Shown: positions 11,178 to 24,600 of the stretch, one piece after another | Layout: each line of letters opens with the position of its first letter | Position numbering within the stretch: position 1 is the first letter of the stretch | Assembly: GCA_025526915.1 (NCBI GenBank) | Contig: JAHLKH010000014.1 | Location: 124,001 to 188,000, forward strand | Length of the DNA stretch: 64,000 bases | Direction: 5' to 3' | Source of the DNA: Entophlyctis helioformis | Lineage: Eukaryota > Chytridiomycota > Chytridiomycetes > Chytridiales > Chytriomycetaceae | Notes under the pieces: generated by a model | Database searches by the model: none | What the model was told of the DNA's origin: nothing | What the model saw: the letters and a program-made list of their open reading frames with translations, nothing else | Position numbers and translations under genes: made by a program

Positions 11178-12496
11178 ATGTACCAAGTAGAGATACAACA
11201 GGTAGACTCGACGGCATGCCCCGACACCCTATGAGGCTTTCTGACAGCCCGACGACAGATGATGTTTGTGTTTGGCGAGGTGTCTGAGCCGCTGGAGGAG
11301 ACCGCCATCCTCATCGAGGAGATTGTGCGGACGCAGATGATTGAGACGGTGAGAGTGGCCCGGTCTCGAGCCAGGCCAATGTTCCCAGGCTGACCGACAG
11401 AGACGCACACGTTGGCGCATGCACGCTTGGCTGGCGCTGCAGATGTTACAGTCGGTTGCTCAGGCCGCCAAGCGGGGGTCGAAATACCTCGCAGGCGAGG
11501 ATCTCATCTTCCTGATCCGGCACGACCGGGCCAAGGTCAACCGTCTGCGGACGTTTCTGTCGTGGAAGGACGTTCGCAAGAATGTCAAGGACAACCAGAA
11601 GGACTCGGGCGGCATGGAGGAGGACCTGATGGAAGAGCAAGCCAGCGGTGCGTGGGCTGCTACTTCTGTCTGGTCGCTTGGGCCGAGTCTAGTTGGGCGT
11701 GTGGCTTGGCGTTGGCTGGACGAAACGAGGCACATGTTGCTGACACTTTGTATGGACGGCAACGGTGGCTGGATGGCTGATCGACTGGCTGGCTGCATGG
11801 ATGGATGGCTGGCTGGGATCTGCAGCCGACAAAACGGCCAAGATCCGCAAGATGAAAGTCAAGTTCTCATGGGATCCGTTGACGGTGTTCAACAGCATCC
11901 TGGATGATGATGACGACGACGAGGCAGACGATGAGGAGCGGCAGGCGTACGAGGACGAGGCAGCACGTCTGCGAGCTGCAGATGACGTCACCCGCACGAT
12001 GACCAAGGACGAGTACATTTACTATTCCGAGTGTCGGCAGGCGTCATTTACATACAAAAAGGCCAAGCGGTTCCGCGAGTGGTGCGAAATGCAAAAGTGA
12101 GAGCATGCTGTGCGGACGCTGCTGATGTTGGATGGGTATCGCAAGGCTCGGCAGGAGCGACTGACGCCAATGCGCGGCAGGCACTATGATACCAAGGCCA
12201 ACTCGGACGTGATTGACATTATGGGATTCCTGGCGTACGAGATGGTCAGCCGCATCACCGAGACTGCGCTGGCCGTCAAGCGCGACTGGGACGCCGAGGA
12301 AGAAGCTGAGGAGATGATGTTAAACCGCGGCACGAGCGTGCAGATGGAAGGATCTCTGTTTGACAAGCCAAGCGACCGGCAGTCGCCGCTGCAGCCAGCA
12401 CATATCCACGAGGCGTACCGGCGACTGCAAGCTGCGCCGCAGCTGCTGGGCACGTTCCGCGAAGGATTACCGCGTGGACGGCTGTTGCTCATGTGA
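11178..12496 (+). CDS. SPT3: SAGA subunit Spt3
   Basis: Exons 11178-11201, 11259-11348, 11443-11647, 11826-12096 and 12181-12496 join in phases 0, 0, 1 and 2 and encode 301 residues. The first coding exon is only 24 nt (MYQVEIQQ). The N-terminal histone fold is clear: [20 protein letters not shown], then [18 protein letters not shown] and LSWKDVRKN, the most conserved stretch of Spt3. The C-terminal half carries a Asp/Glu-rich linker and a second histone-fold-like part ([19 protein letters not shown]). Spt3 helps SAGA deliver TBP to promoters in the nucleus. It converges with the acyl-CoA dehydrogenase gene, stops 190 bp apart. Confidence 0.93.
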
Positions 12497-12685
12497 GACG
12501 TCCCTGCTGGTCGACGGGCCGCTTGATACCTCTTCCGTTTTCCAATACACTGCACTCGATTGGTTGGCGTTTTGCTTGCCCGTCTGGCTTTATTGCGGGT
12601 GGCAGGCAGCCAACAAAGACTGGATGTACACGCATGCCGCAGACCTGGGCCAATAAAGAAAGCAGAAGGTGCCAGGATGGCATGT

Positions 12686-14490
<1,805 letters not shown>

Positions 14491-14837
14491 GTGTTGGGGA
14501 TCGTGGTGCAAAGGCCGGTCGCAGATCCCGGCCTTTAGATCCACGCTGTGCACGACGAGGGGCAGGCGGCAGGCAGGCCAGCAGATGGACGGTGCGTGCA
14601 CTCGCCAGGCCGCAGCCAGACGGATGTGCACCCGTGGCTCTCCACGCTCAGAACCCGTTGGTAACCCGTCGACAGCCAATCATGGGCGAGGATCCACGAG
14701 GATCCATGCACTGCAGTACCGGCACCTTGCAGCACCAGCGCCAGACCAGCGCCACGACACAAAACGGAACGCTTGAATCCACCCGCCACCTTGCACTCGC
14801 ACTTCACCCAACAGCAACAACAACTCAGACAACCAAG
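14491..14837. promoter_or_regulatory. Divergent intergenic region, ACAD8-like / KHA1-like
   Basis: These 347 bp separate two divergently starting genes and must hold both promoters. I see no clear TATA box; one CCAAT-like sequence (gccaatcatg) lies near 14677 and CAA-rich DNA lies just before the antiporter ATG. Confidence 0.45.
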
Positions 14838-17723
14838 ATGGTCGAAGGCGGCTCGTTTCTCTCGGGCGAAGACCCGCTCAAGGACAACATTGCGCTGTTC
14901 CTCGTGCAGGTGCTCGTCATTCTGGCCGTGTCGCGGCTCATTGCCATCCCGCTGCGGTACCTGAACCAGCCAACGGTCATAGCCGAGGTCATCGGCGGCA
15001 TCCTGCTCGGCCCGTCGCTGCTGTCTCGCTCGGCGACTTTCAAGGAGCATGTGTTTCCAGCGGTGGGTTGCTCAGTGTTCGGTGTGCTGTGCTCTAGTGT
15101 TCGTTTGCCAGTGTTGTGCTGTGTTGAGTGCCGTTCGGTGTGCTCTAGCGTGTGCAGTGTGCCCATCCTTCTTGCACGCACCCACGCACCCACCACCCTT
15201 GCTTGGCATGCCATCCACTTTGCCATCGGCATCCACCCTTATCTGCCAATCCCCTTCAGTGGCCCCTTCAATGCCGCCACCGCTCCACGACCGCCGCTGA
15301 CGTTCGTGTGATTTCCATGTGACTCATCCATGGCGTGATTTGTGCTGCCGGCATCGTCTTGGGCATCCGCCAGTCGTCGCTGCCTCGCCTCAAGCTCGTG
15401 GCCGACTTTGGCCTGATTCTGTTCCTGTTCCTCGTAAGCCTCTCGCTCCTGTCTCACACTTGTTGTGCACCTGCCTCACACCTGCCTCTCCTCTCCAACG
15501 TCCCTCCTTCCAGGTCGGCCTCGAGCTCGACCCTCGCAAGATCGTCAAGGACCTCAAGACTTCTGCGTCCATCTCCATTGCTGGCATCGTCGTGCCCTTT
15601 GCCGCCGGTGTCGGCGTGTCCAAGGTCATCTACGACCATCTCGCCGACACCGCCAAGGTCAGCTTCTCGTCCTTTGTCGTCTTCTGCGGCGTCGCCATGT
15701 CCATCACCGCGTTCCCCGTGCTCGCCCGCATCCTCACCGAGCGCAAGCTCTTCAAGACGCGCGTCGGCCAGGCCACGCTCGCCGCCGCTGCCTCGGACGA
15801 CGCCGTCGCCTGGTGTCTCCTTGTGCTCGTCGTGGCCCTCATCAACAACCCGTCCAACTCGGTGCTCGCCCTCTACGTGTTCCTGACCGTCGTTGCCTGG
15901 GCCGCCTTCCTCTGGATCGCTGTCCGTCCCATGCTCGTGTACCTGGTCAACAAGTCGGAATCCAACGACAGCGTCTCGCAGACGGCTGTTCTTGTCACGT
16001 TTGCTTGCGTCTGCATCTCGTCCTGGTACGTCCTCGCCTTTTTGACACCCCGTGCACCGCGCGGCCGTCTAACACTTGCATTCCACGCCACCTTCCACAG
16101 GTTCACTCAGGCGGTCGGCGTGCACGCCATCTTTGGCGGCTTCCTCATGGGCATGATCACCCCTCACGAACACGGCTTTGCCATCAAAATCACCGAAAAG
16201 GTCGAGGACCTCGTCTCGATCCTGTTCCTGCCTCTGTACTTTGCCTACTCTGGCCTCAACTTCAGCATCGACTCGCTCAACGACGCGTTCTCGTGGGGCA
16301 TGGTTGTCCTTGTCATTGCAGTCGCCTGTGGCGGAAAGATCATTGGATGCACAGGAGCTGCACGCTACGCTGGCCTCACCTGGCGCGAGTCGTTTACCGT
16401 TGGCATCCTCATGAACACCAAGGGGTAAGTTGGGGGCTTTCTGGCCTTGCGTTGCACGTTCCGTCGCGAACTGACACATGCACCCCCCAATGCAGCCTTG
16501 TCGAGCTGATTGTGCTCAACCTCGGTCTCCAGGCGGGTGTCATCACCACCAAGATCTTCACCATCTTTGTCATCATGGCGCTGTTCACCACGTTCATGAC
16601 CACGCCCATCGTCACGGCCATTTTCCCCATGCGTCTCTACATCAAGCAGCAAACCCCGAGTGAGATTGGCACGCGCTCCATCATCCGCCAGCCATCTGGC
16701 GTTACGCTTGGCGACGCCAAGAACGGCCCTGCCATCAAGGTGCTCGTCTGCCTTCCATCCATGCGCACGATGCCCGCCATGATGAACGTCACGCAGCTGC
16801 TCTCCCGTTCGCAGGGCAGTCTCTCCATCATTGCTCTCCGCATTGTCGAGCTGTCCAGCCGCTTATCCCAGATCATGATGGCTGCCGACTCGTCCGAGAC
16901 GCTCCGCTCGGATGCTGTTGTCAATGTGTTCCGCACGTTTGGCCAGCTCAACAAGGTGCGCGTGAGCACGGTCCTCGCCGTGTCCGACGTCAAGGACTTT
17001 GCCCACAACATCATCTCAGCCGCTGTGGACGCGGACGCAGATCTCCTCATCTTCCCGACCGAAGCGGCTGCCGTGGCAGCATCGCGCGGCTCATCGCACA
17101 CGCTCGTGACCGACATCTTTGACCAGTCGCCGTGCTCCGTGGGTGTGTTTGTCGACCGCGGATTCGGCGTGTCCTCGGCCGAGATCACGGATGCCAGCGA
17201 CAAGGCAAACGACGGTGCAGACTCGCCGCTCGTGATGCCCGGCGCCAACCAGCGGATCCTGTTTGCCTTTTTCGGCGGACCCGACGACTGCGAGGCGGCG
17301 TTAGTGGTGCAGCGACTTGCCGCCCATGACGGCGTTTCGCTCACGGTGCTCGTTGTGCCGTCGAGCGACAATGCTGCCACAGCCGACGACAAGGCGAACG
17401 AGGCTGCCGTCATTGAGGCGCTCCGCGCTGTGCCTGGATCGACCATTGAGATGCTCCCGTCTGCGAATGCCAACGAGACGGTGCTTGCGCGCGCTGCCGA
17501 GTTTGGACGCAAGGATCTGATTGTCGTGGGCAAGGCCGCGTACGAAACGGTCACCATGACCAGCCCTGCACCTGCCCAAGACGCCAATGGCAGCAGCAGC
17601 AACATGGTTGCGGTGCAGTCGTTCAAGACGTGGCTGGACACGACCAGTGTGTCGTCTGTCATGATTGTCAAGCTCAAGCAGATGGTCGGCAAGGGCGACA
17701 GCCACGCCGCCAAATCAGTGTGA
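14838..17723 (+). CDS. KHA1: K+/H+ antiporter, Kha1/CPA2 (KefB-like) family
   Basis: Exons 14838-15062, 15374-15433, 15514-16025, 16101-16424 and 16496-17723 join in phases 0, 0, 2 and 2 and give 782 residues. The N-terminal ~420 residues form a Na+/H+-exchanger fold with 10-12 membrane helices, starting at KDNIALFLVQVLVILAVSRL and including PTVIAEVIGGILLGPSLL, LVGLELDP, SITAFPVLARIL and an ASDDAVAW ion-binding motif with the paired Asp. The C-terminal ~340 residues are cytosolic and universal-stress-protein-like (IKVLVCLPS, then RILFAFFGGPDDCEAA). Kha1-type proteins exchange K+ for H+ in Golgi/endosomal membranes. The second exon is only 60 nt, identified because it supplies the conserved LPRLKLVADFGLILFLFL helix. 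The gene converges with cysteine synthase. Confidence 0.92.
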
Positions 17724-17862
17724 ATGTGACCGTGGACTCTATTTGTGTGGACTCTTTGAACATCATCAGCAACAGCAGCAACAGCAGCAGCAGCATTTTT
17801 ATGACATCATTCATTCATGCTGGATATATCGAAATATATTCATCCACTCCCAACACGGCCCA

Positions 17863-19156
17863 TCACTCGAGAGAGACGTACTTGTGGAGGTGCTCGGGGA
17901 TCGCAGCCAGCAGGCCCTTGGACTCGAGCCACGACTTGGAAAAGAGTCGCGACTGGTAGCGGTACGCGCCGTCGCAGATGATGGTGGCAATCGTGTGGCC
18001 CGGGCCCAACTTCTTGGCGACCTGCACCGCAGCCGCGACATTGAGTGCAGAGGACGCGCCGACAAACAGGCCCTCCTCGTCCAGCAGCCTGTACACCATC
18101 GCAATGCTCTCTTCGTCGGGGACGTGCACGGCATCATCCACGAGATCAATGTCCGGCTGCAGGTTGTCCGTGACACGGCCCTGGCCAATGCCTTCGGTGA
18201 TGGATCCGGTGCCGGTGCGCTCAAGGACGCCCGTGCGCTTGTAGTTGTACAGGACGGAGCCGGGCGGGTCGGCCAGGAACACCTTGACGCGGCCGGCCGA
18301 CGTGTCCTTGAGGTAGCGCGTGATGCCGGCCAGCGTGCCGCCGGTGCCGGTCGCGCAGGTAAAGGCATCCACCTTGCCCTGGGTCTGTTCCCAGATCTCG
18401 GGGCCGGTTGTTTCAATGTGTGCCTGTCTGTTTGCTGTCTGTGCACACGGCGCCGGGCGTAAGCAATAAAGGAGAAGGGGAAGGGCAGATCAGGACACAG
18501 CTCAGCAAGGCAGACGCACATTGTCAAACTGGTTGGTCCAGACGGCGTTGTCGAGCGTTGCGGCGTACTCCTTGGCCTGGTGGTTGTAGTTTGCGGGATC
18601 GGTGAACGGGACGGCTGGCACCGGACGCACATCGGCGCCGAGCATGCGCAGGAGATCAATCTTCTCCTTGGACTGGGTGTTGGGCATGTAGATGACGCAC
18701 TTGTAGCCCTTGGAGCGGCAGATGTGCGCCAGGCCGATGCCGGTGTTGCCGGCCGTGCCCTCGACGACGGTGCCGCCGGGCTTGAGCGAACCGCGGCGCT
18801 CGGCGTCCTGCACAAGGAACAGAGCGGCACGGTCCTTGACCGAGCCGCCTGTTCAGCCGTCGATGGCGTGATTGGCGTGCACGCATCACGTCAGTCGTGC
18901 CAGTCGTGCCAGTCGTGTCAGTCGAGTGGGCTTGGAGCAGGTCGGGTTGGCAGACCATAGGCAGGCTGTATGCAGACAGACTGTATGCAGACTATAGGCA
19001 GCCGCACGTGCCTGGGTTCATGAACTCGGCCTTGCCCAGAATCTCGCAGCCGGTCTCCTCGGACAGGCGGTTGAGGCGGATGAGCGGCGTGTTGCCGACG
19101 GCGCCGGTCAGGCCGCGCACGACTCTCTGCGCAGCGACGACGGGCGTGATGGACAT
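17863..19156 (-). CDS. MCY1: Cysteine synthase, fungal mitochondrial (Mcy1-like) type
   Basis: Exons 19156-19012, 18848-18520 and 18438-17863 give 349 residues. [17 protein letters not shown] opens the PLP fold; [17 protein letters not shown] carries the PLP lysine; [13 protein letters not shown] binds substrate; [20 protein letters not shown] and [17 protein letters not shown] follow; and [17 protein letters not shown] is the C-terminal signature of the YGR012W/CysK branch. It makes cysteine from O-acetylserine (or serine) and sulfide. The first intron appears to use a GC donor (g|gcacgt) with a normal AG acceptor: only that junction gives the invariant NPGGSVKD. The second acceptor (cacag at 18439) was chosen because it restores DNTANRQAH. 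Confidence 0.92.
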
Positions 19157-19423
19157 TTGGCTTGCTGGTTGACGCTTGCTGTAGGTTGTCGTAGCTGTAG
19201 GTTGTAGATTGAAGCGAGGGGTGGGCAATAGGGCGAGGGAATGCCGGCAAACCGCCGGCAAATGGCCCGACATTCAAACAATTGCCAAGCGTTTTGGAAT
19301 TGGATTCGACCCGAGAAGCGTCGAATGCAAGCCAGCACATCACACGATGGAAGGTTTGAGTCAGCAACGAGCATGCGACGACAGGTGGGCGATGCACATC
19401 CACATGCATGAGCGGCTTACCTT

Positions 19424-19444
19424 TCATTATTATTGAAATAATGA
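19424..19444 (-). promoter_or_regulatory. Perfect inverted repeat, 8-bp stem, 5-nt loop
   Basis: tcattatt and aataatga flank attga. AT-only stem in an otherwise GC-rich neighbourhood, 43 bp beyond the Fanzor stop. It could be an RNA hairpin at the end of the Fanzor transcript or part of an element terminus. Confidence 0.5.
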
Positions 19445-19468
19445 TGTGATAAGTGACCCTATTGGTCG

Positions 19469-19486
19469 ATCAGGAGGTGCCCTGAT
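19469..19486 (-). promoter_or_regulatory. Perfect stem-loop abutting the Fanzor stop codon
   Basis: atcagg and cctgat flank a 6-nt loop; the hairpin ends at the base next to the stop codon (19489-19487). Together with the inverted repeat at 19424-19444 it gives two structured elements directly 3' of the nuclease gene, the position of omega-RNA scaffolds in TnpB/Fanzor systems. Confidence 0.5.
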
Positions 19487-21444
19487 TCAAAGTTGGTAGT
19501 CAAACAAGTCACTGTGTGGGATGCAGGTCAAGTGACTTGAGGGCAGGCTGTCTGCGTGCTGGTCGCTGCTGGATGACGGATGGACCGTGTCTTGAATGCT
19601 GCTGTACAGCACGTCTTGAATACCACAGGACGGCAGCATGATCTGGTCCCATGAGGCCACATGTGACTTGAAGGGAAATGGAGCATGACTTGCACGCTCC
19701 TGGATGTCAGCCTGCATTCTTGCAATGCCTGCAAGGTACTCTGGTGTGGCTGGATCATCACTGGCTGGCGTGTGCGTCAAGTAGAGCGGCCGGTGTCCAA
19801 AGAGCAGATGCCACAGTGCAACCATCCCGATGTTGGTGGCTCCAAGCACGTCGCGGTGGTAGACGGTCGTGCAGTCTGTGCACTTGTAGTGTCGCAGGTT
19901 GGTGCGGTTCTCATATGGGATCCGCTGCTTGCACTGTGGGCACATCTGGCTGGTCAGGTTCTCGTTGCAGCGGTAGATCTGTGTGTGTGTGTGTGTGTGT
20001 ATGATCGTGTGTCAGTTGGTGCACAGATGGATGGATGGATGGATGGATGGACAGTGTGGAATCAGACGCACATAGGCATATCCAGACGACCGTAGATGCC
20101 TGATGAGAAACCTCTCAAACACAGCGTGCCGGCCACCTTGGCCTGTAAAGTCGATGCCAAATGCCCAGACAACGGGAATGTCCTTCTCTGTTGGCTTGTC
20201 ACAGCGGCCCTGAGACGCAGCAGATGCGCGCTTGCCAGTGGTCGATCCTGCCAGATTCATGATGCCCTCAAGAGCATTTCCGCGAATAGACATGCTGTTG
20301 CTGCGCTTGGTGAACCGCTTGGCCTTGACCTTCTGTGGAATGCCATGCCATGCCATCCAGTGTGATCAGCAGGCGATCAAGCAGCTTGGCGGCCATGTCA
20401 ATGGGCATCCAGAAACAGAGAAAACGTACCCGTGCATTCAGGAATGGCGAGCAGTATGCATGGCAGCGCAGATCCCAAAAGGCTCTCTCGCCTGCTGAAA
20501 CCTTTGGATCGGCATGCTTTGCTGTCTTGAATGCAATGGCCGCCTGGATGTCGGCTGCCTTGGCATATCGATTGTTGAGCCTGGCACAAGAGGCAGGCAC
20601 TGTGAGTTGATCTGGTCAAGAGTGCGCGCGGCAGAGTCATTGCATGCATACCACCGCTGAAAGATGCACTCAGCTTGAACATGCCAGAGGAGAGCACGTA
20701 GTTGGACTCGAGCTTATACGAAAAGTCTCTGAGATTGACCAGCATGCTGGACGCGCCATACAGGTACCGCTGGCCCCAATCAAAGCTGACAACGCGAACA
20801 GTCTGGTAGCCCTTGTTGGTGAACAGGTTGTTGGCTTTGATGATGTCATGCAGTCGCTGCGAGGCGTAAAAGTTGCGCTTGCCCTGTCATGCCATGGCAT
20901 GAGTGAGGAATGTGCAATGCATGTGCACCAATGCGCGAGTTTAGCATGCAAGTGGCTTACAGGATTGGGCGTGTATGGCTTGGCGGCTGACGGGTTGGCT
21001 GGATTGGCGGCTGTGGATGGCATGTCAGTCGGTGTGGACACAAGTGCGCGTCTGGATTGGCACAGCAACTCACATGTGCCATCAAGGCCATCATCCAAGC
21101 CATCATCCAAGCCATCATCCAAGTCATCATCATCATGAGCAACCCCACGGCTGCTCGCCTGAAGACATCAGATTGGAGTATGCAGAGCAAGGCAGCAGTC
21201 AAAATCCATGTGTGCACCAAAGCATTCAAGCATGCCACATACAGCAAGGCGACTCTGGACGGTTTGTGCAAAAGTCCAACACTGTCTGGCAGATGCTGTA
21301 TCCATCAGTCTTGATGCTGCCCAGTCTGACTGCCTTGGTTGGTTGTGCTGGTGGCAGAGCATCAATCGCAGCCTGAATGTGCTTCTTGCGCTGCTCATCA
21401 TCCAGCTTGAGACAATCAGCTTTGAGCATTGCCATGGCTGTGGC
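19487..21444 (-). CDS. C-terminal part of the PIN-Fanzor fusion: Fanzor/TnpB-like RuvC nuclease with zinc ribbon
   Basis: Exons 21444-21283 (continuing exon 28292-28105 across the retroelement), 21158-21074, 21010-20961, 20883-20652, 20599-20430, 20332-20072 and 19978-19487, all in phase. GSIKTDGYSIC is the conserved TDG segment ahead of the nuclease. VRVVSFDWGQRYLYG holds the RuvC-I Asp. VVWAFGIDFTGQGG corresponds to the 'fGd.sf...G' block, and RCNENLTSQMCPQC to the 'vdEyrTs..C..C' block with an alternative catalytic Glu. A four-Cys ribbon (CPQC...CTDC) leads into YHRDVLGATNI with the RuvC-III Asp. This order is that of Fanzor, the eukaryotic relative of the RNA-guided nuclease TnpB. An acidic (DDGL)n tract lies after the TDG segment. 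Separated from its promoter and N-terminus by the chromovirus, it is probably not expressed as a full protein from this allele. Confidence 0.82.
19979..20071 (+). repeat. GT and GATG microsatellites inside the last Fanzor intron
   Basis: A (GT)10 run at 19981-20000 lies next to the acceptor of the last exon, followed by GGAT/GATG units at about 20037-20051. They are in the 93-bp intron between exons 20332-20072 and 19978-19487. Confidence 0.75.
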
Positions 21445-21449
21445 ATCTG
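21445..21449 (-). repeat. Target-site duplication (left copy)
   Basis: ATCTG on the plus strand (CAGAT on the coding strand) is repeated at 28105-28109. The two copies flank the chromovirus. Keeping one copy joins the codons aaa-gca-gat-gcc-aca, an uninterrupted reading frame of the host gene. Confidence 0.8.
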
Positions 21450-21633
21450 TGTAGCACTGGGCCTCCAGGCAGACTTGCCGGCTGGTTGCAGGGGCAGTGA
21501 GTATGCACGCGAGGAAGGGCGGGCAGACGACTGCAAGAACGGGGGCAACCAGAGCGGGGGACGCGGCCGGGCGATGTCTGTCCGGTCACGTGGGTCACGT
21601 GGATCACGTGACCGCGACCGAGCATCCGTTACA
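21450..21633 (-). repeat. 3' LTR of the chromovirus (184 bp)
   Basis: On the coding strand it begins tgtaacggatgc and ends gtgcta(ca). It matches the 5' LTR except that it has one copy rather than two of a ~47-bp block. It contains a run of gtgggtcacgtggatcacgtg-like E-box sequences (cacgtg) that are shared by both LTRs. Confidence 0.88.
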
Positions 21634-21686
21634 CTCCCCCCAGCGTAGACAGCCACTCATAAGAAAGAAGAGTGGATGAACAGCGA

Positions 21687-24600
21687 CTAAGAGGATGCAG
21701 GGGCGTTGCACACACGAGAGGCAGAAGTGCGGGCAACGATGGACGCATAGGACACAGGACGGGGAACCGTGCGCTCAGAGCGGCGAGGTGGGGCGGGATG
21801 GTTGAGAGGGGGGAGAAACGAGAGAGAGAAGGAAGGAGGAGAAGAGGGAGGAGGGAGAGGAGGGAAAGATGGAGAGAGAGAGGGAGATGCGGGTGCAGCA
21901 GGTGCGATCGGCTCGTCAGCCGGAGCAGGTGCCGCGGGCGTGGCTGCCGCTGGAGCAGGGGCCACTGGTGCAGGAGCAGGCGCAGTGCGCTTGCGGCGAG
22001 AGGGCTTGGATGCCTTGGGCTGCGTGGGAGCGGGCGCCGCGGCGGGAGCAGGAGCAGCCGGTGCAGGAGCAGCCGGAGCAGGAGCCGCGCGCGTGGGCTG
22101 AACCGGTTTGGACGCCTTGCCCTTAGGCGCTTTGGTCGGTCGAGCGTGGAACGTCTCGACGAGGTCCTGGGCCTTGCGCATGTCGGCGGCTGGGACCCAT
22201 GTGTTGTCGTCGGCTGGATAACCGACCCACTTGACCAGATACTCGATCTTGCCGCGATAAGTGCGCGAGTCAACGATCCGCTCGACCTCGTAGTTGTCCG
22301 ACGTGCCGTCGTCGGCGTGGTACTCGGGGTCCGGCCGGGAGGGCACATCCTTGCGGCCGGTGGGCGCAGACAGAGGGTCGACATACGGGCAGATCCGGTC
22401 GGCATGGAACACGTTGTGGACGCGGTGCAGCGAGGCAGGCAGCGCGAGCGTGTAGTTGAGGCCAGATTCACCAGAGTCCAGGCTGGTGATGGCAAAGGGG
22501 CCGAGCCACTTGGCGGCCGTGAGCGGCGGGCGGTGCGAGTCCGCCGGCCAGGAGATGCCCTCAGCATTGAGGAGCACCATGTCGCCGACCTTGTACGCAG
22601 GGTGACGGCGGCGACGCTTGTTTGCCTGAACGGCCATGGCTGCCTGGGCTTTGCGCCGATTCAGAATGGCCGAGTCGCGAGCAGCAGCCATGTCCAGCAG
22701 CAGGTCGCGGGCCGCGGCAGATGGTGCCAGGGCTGGCTCGGACGGGAAGGACCGCGGGTGGCGGCCAAACGCCAGGAAGAAGGGTGCAAAGCCAGACGAC
22801 GCAGACGGCGCGCAGTTGAGGCCAAAGCAGGTGGGACCGAGCAGCAGCGGCCAGTCAGAGCCGTGGTAATCGGCCGCCTTGGCGAGCGCATCCTTGATGG
22901 TGCGGATGCTGCGTTCGGCCAAGCCGTCAGTCTGCTGGTGGCGAGCCGTGCTGAGGTTCTGCTTGATCCGGGCAGCGGTGCAGAGGCTCGACCAGAAAGC
23001 CGACAACCAGCGGGCGTCGCGGTCCGAGACGATGTCGACAGGGAAGCCCTTGCCCGAGCAGACCCAGCGAGTCAGGAAGAGCTCGGCCAGCTCCTGGGCC
23101 GACGACGAGCGGCGGCACGGGAACGCGTCGCAGAGACCGGACAGGCGATCGACCACAACCAGAGCAGCATCAAACGCATCGTCTTGTCCGCCCGCGGGCA
23201 GGAACATGACGTCCATGGCGACGCTCGAGAAGCAGTCGTCCGGGATCGCGAGTGGATGCAGCAGGCCGTCAGGCCGGTGGTTGGGCGTGCGGTGGCGCTG
23301 GCACACGTCGCATGAGGCGACATAGGCAGCAATGTCCTCAGACATTCTGGGCCAGAAGTACCGGTTCGACAAGCGGCTGGTGGTCCGCTGACGTCCCTGG
23401 TGCGCACCGAAGGGAGAGTCGTGGTAGTGGGCGAGCAGATCCGCGCGCAGAGACTGCGGCACATACAAGCGGTTGCCCTTGTACCACCACGCACCATCCA
23501 AGCACTCCATGTGCACTACGACCTTGCGGTCGGCCGGCGTGGCTGACGACGGGTCAGCCTTCCAGCCAGGCAGTCTGGAGGCGAATGGGTCGGCCGGCAA
23601 CGCCGCACGCACGTCTTTCGCCCAGTCAGAGTCAGTGCGCAGATTGGCAGCACGGATCGGGACGGGCGAGCGACAGTTTGTGCAGAGAGGGGCCTTTGAG
23701 GGATCGCGGGACAGCAGATCGGCCAGCGAGTTGAGCTCGCCAGGCACGTACTCGATGGATGTATCAAACTCCTGCAGAGACAGGACCCATCGAGCCTGCC
23801 GATCCGACAGGTGGGGCTGCGTGGCCAACCAGACCAGCGCCTTGTGGTCAGTGTGCGTGACAGAGCGCACACTGGACAGCAGATGACGGAAACGCGAGAA
23901 GAACTCCACGATGGCGAGCAACTCGCGTTCGTGGGTTGGATAGTTCATCTCGGCTGGGCTAAGCTTACGTGACCAGCAGGCCACCAGCTTCTCGCCATCT
24001 GGGTGGATCTGCGACAGGTAGCCGGCAATGACGTAGTTGCTGGCATCAGTGTAGACATGCGTTTCCAGAGCCGGGTCAAAGAACCGCAGCTCGGTCGCTT
24101 TCAGCACTGCCTGTCGCAGGTCTTCCACAGCCTGCTTTTGAGCAGGGCCCCACTCCCACTTGGCATTCTTGGCTAGTAGCTTGTAAAGTGGCAGACACAT
24201 GGTGGCGTACGCCTTTGCAGGGTTCGGCCCACCAATGAATGACTTTAACCACACAAGCTTGCCAAGCCAAGTTGCCAGAGTGGTTGTGTTTGAGATGTGT
24301 GGCGCTGCTGCCATGTCCTGCAAGTGCTTTGGCGCAATGGAATAACCAGTGGGCGAAAGCACGTGACCGCAGAACTCAATGTCCTGCTGCAGGATCATGC
24401 ACTTGGACGGCTTAATGTACAATTGAGCCTCCAGTAGCAGCTTGAGAACAGTGCGTAGGTGTTTGATATGCTCCTTGTACGTCGCGCTGTAGATGTAGAT
24501 GTCATCCATGTACACCGAGACGCACGTGCCCAGCAGCTCATTGAGCGTCGACTGGATGGCCTGTGTAAACACAGCCGGAGCATTGGTCAGCCCAAAAGGC

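Larger units (their letters stand above)
19157..19486 (-). other. Region between the Fanzor stop and cysteine synthase start (candidate guide-RNA region)
   Basis: These 330 bp hold the cysteine synthase promoter and the 3' flank of the Fanzor-like gene. The part next to the Fanzor stop (19420-19486) is AT-rich and contains two perfect stem-loops listed separately. In Fanzor and TnpB loci the guide (omega) RNA is transcribed from the 3' end of the nuclease gene and its flank, so this is where one would look. No reading frame of note. Confidence 0.45.
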
